Source: Pseudomonas nitroreducens TX1
GTDB taxonomy: Bacteria; Pseudomonadota; Gammaproteobacteria; Pseudomonadales; Pseudomonadaceae
Length of the DNA stretch: 64,000 bases
Reading direction: 5' to 3'
Assembly (NCBI RefSeq): GCF_000313755.1
Contig: NZ_AMZB01000081.1
Location: 1 to 64,000, forward strand
This document shows positions 7,560-15,079 of the stretch, piece by piece. How positions within the stretch are numbered: position 1 is the first letter of the stretch; each line of letters opens with the position of its first letter. The notes beneath the pieces were generated by a model, which saw nothing but the letters and a program-made list of their open reading frames with translations, was not told the DNA's origin and did not search any database. Made by a program: the position numbers and the translations under genes.

Positions 7560-8386
7560 GACTAGCCATTTCGAATATCGCCTGGGATGTGCCAGAGGAT
7601 GAGCGAGTCGCTGCGCTACTCAAGCGATACGCTGTCGATGCCATCGATATTGCGCCTGGGAAATACTTCCCCGAGCCGGCCAAGGCGTCACCCGAGGACA
7701 TCCTGGCCGTGAAGCGGTGGTGGGCTTCGCGGGGCATCGAAATCACCGGGATGCAGGCGCTGCTGTTCGGCACTTCGGGGCTGAATGTTTTCGGCAGCGT
7801 GCAGAGTCAGGAGGCTTTGTTGGCGCACCTCAATGAAGTCTGCCGCATTGCCGCGGGCTTGGGCTCGACGCGCCTGGTGTTCGGCTCTCCGAAAAACCGT
7901 GATCGCACAGGGTTGGATGACGCTGTGGCGATGGACATTGCGGTGGACTTCTTCAGACGCCTTGGAGCGATAGCGCAACGTCACTCGGTGATTGTCTGCC
8001 TGGAGCCGAATCCGACTTGTTACGGGGCCAATTTCATGACCACCAGTGCGGAAACCCGCGCAGTGGTGGAGCGGGTTGCCCACCCCTGCATCCGGATGCA
8101 ATTGGATACCGGTGCGATCACGATCAATGCCGAGGATCCCCGCCAGGTCGTTAGTGACTGTGCCCAACTCATCGGACATATCCATGCCAGTGAGCCAGCA
8201 CTTGTGCCGGTGGGAGATGGGGCGACCGATCACGCCGAATTCGGCCGAGCGCTCAGCGACAGTCTCCGTGGACATATTGTTTCAATCGAAATGGTTGCCA
8301 CGCAGCAGGAAGACCACCTCGCCTCGATCGAGCGAGCGCTGCTGGTGGCATGTCGGAGTTACCGTGATAGCGAGTCTGCAGCATGA
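7556..8386 (+). CDS. Sugar phosphate isomerase/epimerase (xylose isomerase-like TIM barrel)
   Basis: 276 residues with a GTG start overlapping the previous stop by 4 bp; GGGAG lies upstream. The sequence has the AP-endonuclease-2/xylose-isomerase-like layout: a metal-ligand strand VCLEPNPTCYG, a later metal/substrate region HIHASEPA, and a conserved acidic C-terminal strand VSIEMVA. The fold usually isomerises or epimerises sugars with a divalent metal. In this operon it probably acts on the sugar handled by the two preceding enzymes. The exact reaction is not deducible. Confidence 0.65.
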   Translation: MRLAISNIAWDVPEDERVAALLKRYAVDAIDIAPGKYFPEPAKASPEDILAVKRWWASRGIEITGMQALLFGTSGLNVFGSVQSQEALLAHLNEVCRIAAGLGSTRLVFGSPKNRDRTGLDDAVAMDIAVDFFRRLGAIAQRHSVIVCLEPNPTCYGANFMTTSAETRAVVERVAHPCIRMQLDTGAITINAEDPRQVVSDCAQLIGHIHASEPALVPVGDGATDHAEFGRALSDSLRGHIVSIEMVATQQEDHLASIERALLVACRSYRDSESAA

Positions 8387-8739
8387 AGTGGCTGATCCTG
8401 TTTCTGGGCATTCTTTCCAATGCCTCGGCTAGCGTCCTGGTGAAGTTGGCGATGATGCCGCCGCGTAAATTCCCGTCGCTGGCCGATCCCATCGCTGCAC
8501 TGAGCAACTGGCCGTTCTGGTTGGGCCTGGGATTGTATGGGGCTGCATTCCTGCTCTATGCCGCAGCGCTGGCACGCCTTCCGCTGAATGTTGCCCATCC
8601 GGTCCTGACAGCAGGCGCAGTGGCAACTGTCGCTCTGTTCTCTCTATTGATTTTCCGTGAAGCCTTCCACTGGACAACTGTGGTGGGAATCCTCCTCGTT
8701 GTTGCCGGTGTAGGATTTATTACCGCGCGTGTTGCGTGA
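8383..8739 (+). CDS. Small EmrE/ArnE-F-like membrane carrier
   Basis: 118 residues with four hydrophobic segments, matching SMR/EamA half-size carriers. It overlaps both neighbours' reading frames (ATGA at its start). Enzymes of this shape include ArnE/ArnF, thought to flip undecaprenyl-phosphate-aminoarabinose. The context of two GT2 genes and a large polytopic protein favours a lipid-linked-sugar flippase over a drug pump. GtrA-type flippases do the same job but belong to a different family, and I do not see their pattern. Confidence 0.65.
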   Translation: MKWLILFLGILSNASASVLVKLAMMPPRKFPSLADPIAALSNWPFWLGLGLYGAAFLLYAAALARLPLNVAHPVLTAGAVATVALFSLLIFREAFHWTTVVGILLVVAGVGFITARVA

Positions 8740-8749
8740 TGGAAATGGA

Positions 8750-9565
8750 ATGACTTCTAACATGATGACTGCTTCTCCCCGTACCTCCTGGCAAGTTCCG
8801 ACATTCGATAAGCCGCTGTGGCAAGGGCGTAAGCACTCGTCCTGCGTGGTGATCCCCGTTATCAATGAAGGCGAGCGCATCCTCAATCTTCTAGAGCGGA
8901 TGCATGCACTGCGCATCAACGATATCGCCGACATCATCATCGTCGATGGTGGCAGCAGTGATGGCTCTCTTGAGCTGGAGAACCTGAAACGTCTCGAAGT
9001 GCGTGGATTGATTGTCAAGACCGGCCCAGGCAAGCTCAGTGCGCAACTGCGCTGTGGCTATGCATTCGTCCTTGATCAGGGCTACGAGAATATCGTCAGT
9101 ATCGACGGCAACGATAAGGACGATCCGGATGCCATTCCGCGTTTCATCGCGGCGCTGGAGCAAGGATATGACTTTGTCCAGGCATCACGTTTCGTCAGCG
9201 GCGGTGTCGCTGTCAACACGCCGAAGTCGCGTGACTTGGCAATTCGCTTCATTCACGCGCCCATGCTCAGCCTGTTCTCCGGATTCAAGTGGACTGACAC
9301 CACTCAGGGTTTCCGCGGATACAGTCGCAAGATGCTCCTGGATGCCAACGTATCGCCATTCCGCGATGAGTTCATGACTTATGAGCTGCTGGCGTATCTC
9401 TCCTATCGCGTACCGCGCCTGGGTTATCGATGCATTGAGTTGCCGACGGTGCGTAGATATCCAGAAGGAGAAGTGCCGACCAAGATAAGCAGCTTTAAAG
9501 GAAATCTGTCGGTACTGACGATTCTATTCAAGAGCTGCTTCGGAAGTTATAACCCAGGAAAGTGA
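8750..9565 (+). CDS. Family 2 glycosyltransferase (DPM1-like, soluble)
   Basis: 271 residues from ATG 8750. The frame opens at GTG 8729, but the later ATG gives a normal N terminus with GGAA just upstream. It has the GT-A signature CVVIPVINEGERI, IIIVDGGSSDGS and a metal-binding strand IVSIDGNDKDDP. Unlike the GT2 at 4583, it lacks clear membrane segments. DPM1-like proteins transfer a sugar from a nucleotide donor to a polyprenyl phosphate. With the preceding carrier and the following polytopic protein it forms a plausible synthase, flippase and transferase trio. Confidence 0.7.
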   Translation: MTSNMMTASPRTSWQVPTFDKPLWQGRKHSSCVVIPVINEGERILNLLERMHALRINDIADIIIVDGGSSDGSLELENLKRLEVRGLIVKTGPGKLSAQLRCGYAFVLDQGYENIVSIDGNDKDDPDAIPRFIAALEQGYDFVQASRFVSGGVAVNTPKSRDLAIRFIHAPMLSLFSGFKWTDTTQGFRGYSRKMLLDANVSPFRDEFMTYELLAYLSYRVPRLGYRCIELPTVRRYPEGEVPTKISSFKGNLSVLTILFKSCFGSYNPGK

Positions 9566-11877
9566 TGGAACACATGATTCAGCGCGATAAGTCAGGCCTC
9601 GGCGCTACACCTCTGGCCGACCTGGGGCGACCGGCGTTCGGGATATTTCTGCTCGTATTTGTCGTTGTTTTCTCGACTCTGAAACTCGGTACGAACTCAG
9701 GGTCGAATGGCAACGTCGAACAGTGGATGAATCTGACCAACCAGACGCTCTACGGGTCACAGGATTTCCTGTTCAGCTATGGCCCGCTTTACTGGTTGGT
9801 AGGGGGAGTGGCTACCCCCTACAGCGTTTATACCTACTGGCTGGCCATTGCATTTCTCAGTGCCGTATGTGCTGCCTTCTGGTCGATGCTGGCAACGCTG
9901 TTGTACAGAAGCGGTGCCTACGTATTGCCGGCGATCGCTTTTTTCCTGATCTTTGGTTCGCTCAATTTCTCCGCGGCCTTGTTCCTTTGGCCATTCCTTG
10001 CAGTTGCCTGCCTCGACTCGCGAAATGACCGGGAATCCATATCGCCAAAGCTCCTCGCGGTGTTGGGGGCATTGGTAGGGTTCTTTGTCTACATCCGGTT
10101 CTTCTACGGCCTTGCCGCTTCGGCTGCGATTGGATCCTATCTCCTGTATCGCATGTTCAGCATGCGCCACGCGCGCGAGGTCGTTGTATTCGTCGCGGTA
10201 TCGATTGCTGTCTATGTCCTGCTTGGCCTGGTGATCTTCCAGGATCATGCAAGTATTGTTAATTACTTGCTGATCAACAAAAACCTGAGTTTCGGAAACT
10301 CCGTCGACATGACGCTCGACGTGCAGAACTCCGGTAGGACATTTGTGGTTGCGGCAGCAGTGGCTGTTCTACTGAATGCCTATCTTTTGCTCCGCCGGCG
10401 CTCGATGTTGCTGACGGTCAATGTGCTGTTGCTATTGTTCTTCAAACTTGGATTCAGTAGAACGGATCACTATATCCCCTACTTCGTGGTTTCCGTCGCG
10501 GTGCTGGCTCTGGTCATGCTTTTCGAGCGAGGATTTTTGGGGCGGATACTCTACGCACTATCCATTGCCGGGCTGTACTACATCGCCATTACGCCAAGCT
10601 ATCCTGGTGCGCCGGTTCGGATGTCTCATGTCCCGGCGGTTGATTTCAATGTCGACTATCAGCAACGCATGCGAGGGGTTTACAACTCGGCCTTCTCCCT
10701 TGGGGATGATGTTCGTTCCATCGTGGGGCAGTCGACGATAGATTTTTACCCCTACAACAACGAATATGCATTTGCCAACGGCCTGAATTACAAGCACCGG
10801 CCTTTATTCCAGAACTACATGACCCTGACGCCCGCCTTGGATCGCATGAACAAGGCGTTCTTCGAGTCTGCCGACCGACCACGATACGTACTGTGGTCGT
10901 CAGGAATCGCCTGCCGTTTCGACGGGTGCAATGTATTTGACGGATTCGATCAGAAGTACTCATTGAGCGAGGATCCTCTCACCTCAACGGCTATTCTGTT
11001 GAATTATCACTCTGTTGGTGTCTTCCATGACGCCAGTGGCGTACCGTTCATGCTGCTTGAGGAAAATGCCCAGGCTGAACCCTATGTCGAGCGCAGCCTG
11101 GGTGAAACCTCGATGACTTTCGGTAAATGGTACTCGGTGCCATCCGGTGGAAGTGGGATAGTCAAGTTTGTACCCGATCTCAAACTCACCTGGTATGGGC
11201 GAGTCAAGAATCTGCTGTTCCGTGGGAATGTCCTGAAGGTCAGCTACAAGCTTGCGTCAGGAGAGATCCGCGAATATCGCGTGAATATCATCAATGCGCA
11301 AAGCGGCATCTGGGTGTCGCCATACTTGAGCGACTTCAGTCTGCAAGGGATGCGCGTCGAGGCAGTGATGCTGACACCGGATTCGTCCCGCTATCTCAAG
11401 CCTGAGTTCGAGGCGCGCTGGGTCAGCGTGGATGTCGATTCGGTGCGGAGCAAGGCCGTCGATTTTTCCAGGGTGGAAGACAGCGTTGCAAAGGCCAAGA
11501 GTGAAGTCCGCACGACCTGCGATGGAAGCCTCGATGTCATCAATAACATAGTCCCCCTGCCTGCCAGTGTTGAGCTGTCTGGCCTGGCGAAGGTGCAGGG
11601 CTGGTTGGCTGCATCCAGCCAGAAGGGCATATTGATGGACGAGACTTACCTGAGTATCACGGATTCGAAAGGTGAGCGTACTTTCATTGCGACCTCTACC
11701 GAGGGGCGCCCGGATCTGGTGAATGCGTTCAAGCATCCTTCCATGCTCAAGGGTGGATTCAGCGCGCTGATCGATCTGTCCGAGCGCCATGGCAATTATC
11801 GTCTGGGGCTGGCGGGCTTGAAGGGTACGGTCCTGTACACCTGCGATCAGTTCTCGGTGCCGCTCGAGGTGAAATGA
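9565..11877 (+). CDS. Large polytopic membrane protein, probable GT-C-like glycosyltransferase
   Basis: 770 residues. ATG 9565 shares a base with the preceding stop, with AGGAA 5 nt upstream. Roughly the first 340 residues contain many hydrophobic segments with a long first loop (NGNVEQWMNLTNQTLYGSQD). The rest is a soluble, probably periplasmic region. This matches the plan of GT-C enzymes that use polyprenyl-linked donors, but I see no family signature I can name. It is the last gene of the rightward operon and converges with the WsaF-like gene. A sampled 60-bp stretch (10261-10320) has 27 G+C, far below the histidine genes, in keeping with transfer. Confidence 0.55.
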   Translation: MEHMIQRDKSGLGATPLADLGRPAFGIFLLVFVVVFSTLKLGTNSGSNGNVEQWMNLTNQTLYGSQDFLFSYGPLYWLVGGVATPYSVYTYWLAIAFLSAVCAAFWSMLATLLYRSGAYVLPAIAFFLIFGSLNFSAALFLWPFLAVACLDSRNDRESISPKLLAVLGALVGFFVYIRFFYGLAASAAIGSYLLYRMFSMRHAREVVVFVAVSIAVYVLLGLVIFQDHASIVNYLLINKNLSFGNSVDMTLDVQNSGRTFVVAAAVAVLLNAYLLLRRRSMLLTVNVLLLLFFKLGFSRTDHYIPYFVVSVAVLALVMLFERGFLGRILYALSIAGLYYIAITPSYPGAPVRMSHVPAVDFNVDYQQRMRGVYNSAFSLGDDVRSIVGQSTIDFYPYNNEYAFANGLNYKHRPLFQNYMTLTPALDRMNKAFFESADRPRYVLWSSGIACRFDGCNVFDGFDQKYSLSEDPLTSTAILLNYHSVGVFHDASGVPFMLLEENAQAEPYVERSLGETSMTFGKWYSVPSGGSGIVKFVPDLKLTWYGRVKNLLFRGNVLKVSYKLASGEIREYRVNIINAQSGIWVSPYLSDFSLQGMRVEAVMLTPDSSRYLKPEFEARWVSVDVDSVRSKAVDFSRVEDSVAKAKSEVRTTCDGSLDVINNIVPLPASVELSGLAKVQGWLAASSQKGILMDETYLSITDSKGERTFIATSTEGRPDLVNAFKHPSMLKGGFSALIDLSERHGNYRLGLAGLKGTVLYTCDQFSVPLEVK

Positions 11878-11887
11878 AGTGATGGGC

Positions 11888-11923
11888 GCGGCCTCGCGAA
11901 TCAGCTCCGATACGCGAGGCCGC
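11888..11923. terminator. Inverted repeat between convergent glycan operons
   Basis: An 11-bp perfect stem (GCGGCCTCGCG at 11888-11898 with 11913-11923) sits in the 51-bp gap between the two convergent operons. There is no T-tract on either side, so it may end transcription with Rho or act as an insulator hairpin. Confidence 0.5.
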
Positions 11924-11928
11924 CTCGA

Positions 11929-13155
11929 TCAGGCGCTGGGTGCCAGCTTGGAAAGATAGCCGGCCAACTTGTCCGCCTCTTTCTCCCAGCAAGTGCTCTG
12001 AGCGAATTCGACCCCGGCCCTGCTCAGCTGGGCTGCTCGTGTGGGGTTTTCCAGCACTTCGATGACGGCCGATGCCAGTGACTCCACATCCGGAGGCGCC
12101 AGCAGAGAGTTGTCCGCGTTCAGCAACCATTGCGTATAGGGTGCACTATTGCTGACCACGGGAACCCCAGCGGCCATGAGCTCCACAGGCAGGAGCGACA
12201 GGTTCGAGCAGGACAGTACCAGGGCTACATCGCACTGATGATAGAGATTATTCAGTTCGTTGAGCTCCATGAGTCCCGCATGCCGGCAGGGGAATGGAAT
12301 TTCATAATTGCTCACGTCCCAGCCTGCCATTACCACTTCGGCATCCGGCACTCTTCGGCACACTTCCCGCAGCACCAGCAGGCCCAGTTCGAATGCTCGC
12401 CGAGCCGTGGGCGGCCTAGCGTAGAAGAAGACCCGCTTGGTTCGTTCCGCTCTGCTCGCTGCCGGGCTATACAGTTCGCGGTCGTAAGAAAAGCCCAGTG
12501 CAGAGGTTTGCATCTGGTACTCACTTTTCAGCTTGGCGGCCAGCCAACCACCGGCGGTAATTCCATAAAAACCGAAATGGTAGGTGTTTTCGGCCAGCAA
12601 CGAGTCTGTTCCTGCTGGATAGAACCAGGGTTCGAAGTCCTGCACGAAGTAACAGCGTGTACGTGTGCTCTGAAACGCCTTGACGGCATAAGCCGTTTGC
12701 CAGGACGTGGCGATGCTGATGCTGGCAGGAGGTATCGAATCGCCTGTTCCTATGAAAACCTCAGCCTTGAGGGGGAAAAACCAGTCTCGAATGTTCTTCT
12801 TAACGGTAGTGGACGACTGTGGCAGCAGGTCTCCGACAATGATGAGTCGGCACTCGAATCCCCGCTCTTCGAGCCCTTTGACGAACCGGAATATATTGAG
12901 ATGGCCGCCGGACCCTTTGCCAATCTTGGGAATGAACCAGTTGATAGTGTTCCCCGCAGCCGAATCAGCCAGCCCGGATTGGCCAAAGGATTTGCACAGG
13001 ACGAACTCATAAGGCTCGATGATCCGCGCCTTGCCGAATAGCCCACTTCTTGAGGCGATCCTCTGCTGGAGCAGACGGTACAGGTTGGCCCAGCCGTTCT
13101 GCTTGGCGAAGTGCAATGCCTTGACCGATCTTTTGAAGAGGTGCCCTGCGGTCAC
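11929..13155 (-). CDS. WsaF-like family 4 glycosyltransferase (rhamnosyltransferase)
   Basis: 408 residues. The segment NTINWFIPKIGKGSGGHLNI followed by FRFVKGLEERG is characteristic of the WsaF rhamnosyltransferase group, and the C-terminal half is a GT-B donor domain (FFYARPPTARRAFELGL, then PVELMAAGVPVV). WsaF uses dTDP-L-rhamnose. The rmlBDAC genes of the same operon supply that donor, so a rhamnosyl transfer role is well supported by context. It is the last gene of the leftward operon, and its start overlaps the upstream GT2 stop by 4 bp. Confidence 0.75.
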   Translation of the reverse strand: MTAGHLFKRSVKALHFAKQNGWANLYRLLQQRIASRSGLFGKARIIEPYEFVLCKSFGQSGLADSAAGNTINWFIPKIGKGSGGHLNIFRFVKGLEERGFECRLIIVGDLLPQSSTTVKKNIRDWFFPLKAEVFIGTGDSIPPASISIATSWQTAYAVKAFQSTRTRCYFVQDFEPWFYPAGTDSLLAENTYHFGFYGITAGGWLAAKLKSEYQMQTSALGFSYDRELYSPAASRAERTKRVFFYARPPTARRAFELGLLVLREVCRRVPDAEVVMAGWDVSNYEIPFPCRHAGLMELNELNNLYHQCDVALVLSCSNLSLLPVELMAAGVPVVSNSAPYTQWLLNADNSLLAPPDVESLASAVIEVLENPTRAAQLSRAGVEFAQSTCWEKEADKLAGYLSKLAPSA

Positions 13156-14150
13156 GGACGTCTACTCCAGTCATCAATTTGCATCAATCGCCGATCGCGT
13201 GACAGGCGCAAGCGCAGCGCCATTGGAATGCGTTGCGCATGTTCTCCGAGAAAAGCGCCGGTGACTCGCATCATGTTATCCAAAGGCATGCGTGCAACCT
13301 GGCCAGGTTTGGACCTGTAGAGCTTGGACTTCCAGGAGTACCGCAAGTCGCGCAGGGTGAGTGCCAGGAAGCTGCGCAATGCATGGCGAATACCGGTGGC
13401 GCCCTTGTAGTCGAATAGCTTGCGAAGAGAGTAACTCTCGTCGAAGCTGCGTTGCAGGCGTTCGATCAGTCCATAGTCGTGGGAGTGGTAGACGCAGGCA
13501 TCGTGGGCATAGGCTTTCTGGTGACCCGCCTCGATGATCAAGCGGGCCCAGGCCTGGTCCTCGGCAAAATCGACTTCGGGATAAGGCAGTTTTTCCCAGA
13601 CGCTGCGCCGCAGCATTGCATTGTTGTCCGAGAAAAAATAAAGAAACTGGCGATAACCCTCGTCGACGAGGTAGCGCTCAGGCTCGGATAACCCTACAAC
13701 CGGGTGCGAACGGAACCCATCGAAATGGGCTATGAGTTCGTTACGGGTAAAGGCTGTTGCTTCCGGATAGGCCAGGTGTCTGCCAAATACCCCTGCAACC
13801 GCCGGCATTGCAAGCAGCGGTTCGCACATCTTCTCCAGCCAGTCTGGAGATGCGGGGAGTGCGTCCTGGGTAATCATCGCGACGAACTCCCCGCGTGCCT
13901 GGGACACGGCGAAGTTGCGGGTCTTGCCGTGACCAAACTCGGTGGGGGGAATCTCGATCAGCCGCACTTGGGGGTAGCGGCGCGCAATTTCCAGCGTCTC
14001 GTCAGTCGAGCCGGAATCAACCACCATGACTTCCAGTTCACCGGACACCTGCTGATCGACGACGCTGGCCAGCACGCGTTGAAAGAGCGGGCCTGCGTTC
14101 TTCGTCGGGATGACGACTGAAATCGTCGGGCCGCTCAATGCCTCGGTCAT
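13152..14150 (-). CDS. Family 2 glycosyltransferase (rhamnosyltransferase-like)
   Basis: 332 residues from ATG 14150, which overlaps the epimerase stop (ATGA). A longer frame to 14252 is an antisense-like extension. It shows the GT-A pattern: TISVVIPTKNAGPLF, VMVVDSGSTDETLE, the catalytic region EFGHGKTRNFA and the metal/donor strand AMITQDALPA, with an acidic ED motif later (DFAEDQAWARL). The FGHGKTRN and TQDA motifs are common in bacterial rhamnosyltransferases. It probably adds rhamnose to the ABC-exported polymer. Confidence 0.75.
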   Translation of the reverse strand: MTEALSGPTISVVIPTKNAGPLFQRVLASVVDQQVSGELEVMVVDSGSTDETLEIARRYPQVRLIEIPPTEFGHGKTRNFAVSQARGEFVAMITQDALPASPDWLEKMCEPLLAMPAVAGVFGRHLAYPEATAFTRNELIAHFDGFRSHPVVGLSEPERYLVDEGYRQFLYFFSDNNAMLRRSVWEKLPYPEVDFAEDQAWARLIIEAGHQKAYAHDACVYHSHDYGLIERLQRSFDESYSLRKLFDYKGATGIRHALRSFLALTLRDLRYSWKSKLYRSKPGQVARMPLDNMMRVTGAFLGEHAQRIPMALRLRLSRDRRLMQIDDWSRRP

Positions 14151-15079
14151 TGCTTGTTTGCCTGCTCCAGCCAGGCCAGCGTGCGCCTCAGGCCCGTTTC
14201 CAAATCGACCATCGGACTCCACTGCAACTCTCGAGCTGCGCGCTCGTTGCATAGAACGCTGGTTGGAACGTCGAACGGACGGCCAGGCAGGTAATTGCGC
14301 TGGATGTCCTTGCCGATGACCTTTTCCAGGCTGGCAACCAGCTCGTTGAGCGAGGTTCCGTTTCCGGAACTGATGTTGAAGACCGACTCGGCGCCATCGT
14401 ATGTCACGGCCTTGGCGAATGCTTCGGCGACATCCGAGACGTGGATGTAGTCGCGAGTCACGCTGCCGTCACCCCATATATCGATGGGCTGGTCCTTCAA
14501 TGCCTTGCTCAGGAACACGCCGACCGCGCCCTGGGCGGTCTCTACACGCTGGCGTTCACCATAGGGGTTGGTCACGCGCAGGATATTGGCCTTGATGCCA
14601 TGCAGATGCTGATACATCAGCAGGTACTTCTCGATCATCAGCTTGGTGATGCCGTACGAAACCTGTGGCTCGGTGGGGTGTAGCTCGTCGATGGGCAAGT
14701 AGGTCGGTGGCCCGTAGACCGTGCCACCGGAGGAGATGAAGACGATCTTGCGAATGCCCTTGCCCACCATCAGGTTGAGCATCTGCAGGGTGGCGATCAG
14801 GTTGGTCTGAACATCGTAGATCGGGTCGTCATTGGAGCTTTTGGGCAGAGTGGTGGAAACCAGATGCAGTACGGTATCGACACCGTCCAGCACTTCCGCC
14901 ACGTCATGGGTGCTCATCAGATCGCCGGTGACCCACTCGACCTGCTCATGCGCGGTGAATTCGCGATAGGGCGGCACGCGGGGGCGCTCGAATATCTTGA
15001 GTTGATGGCCGTCTTTGAGCAGACGATCGGCAATGGCCGAGCCTATGAATCCACCGCCACCGAAAATTGCAATTTTCAT
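14147..15079 (-). CDS. NAD-dependent nucleotide-sugar epimerase/dehydratase
   Basis: 310 residues from ATG 15079 (MKIAIFGGGGFIGS), overlapping the stop of the large GT upstream by 4 bp. It is a complete extended SDR: glycine motif GGGGFIG, catalytic ISSGGTVYG and YGITK (YxxxK intact), and a substrate segment RVTNPYG. GalE-like enzymes of this type convert UDP- or GDP-sugars at C4. Here it would supply a second sugar beside rhamnose. The sugar cannot be specified. Confidence 0.75.
   Translation of the reverse strand: MKIAIFGGGGFIGSAIADRLLKDGHQLKIFERPRVPPYREFTAHEQVEWVTGDLMSTHDVAEVLDGVDTVLHLVSTTLPKSSNDDPIYDVQTNLIATLQMLNLMVGKGIRKIVFISSGGTVYGPPTYLPIDELHPTEPQVSYGITKLMIEKYLLMYQHLHGIKANILRVTNPYGERQRVETAQGAVGVFLSKALKDQPIDIWGDGSVTRDYIHVSDVAEAFAKAVTYDGAESVFNISSGNGTSLNELVASLEKVIGKDIQRNYLPGRPFDVPTSVLCNERAARELQWSPMVDLETGLRRTLAWLEQANKQ

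Noticed and set aside
8383-8739. Drug resistance SMR pump
   Set aside because: Gene context is a glycan operon with overlapping starts, so a lipid-linked-sugar carrier fits better. Substrate remains unproven.
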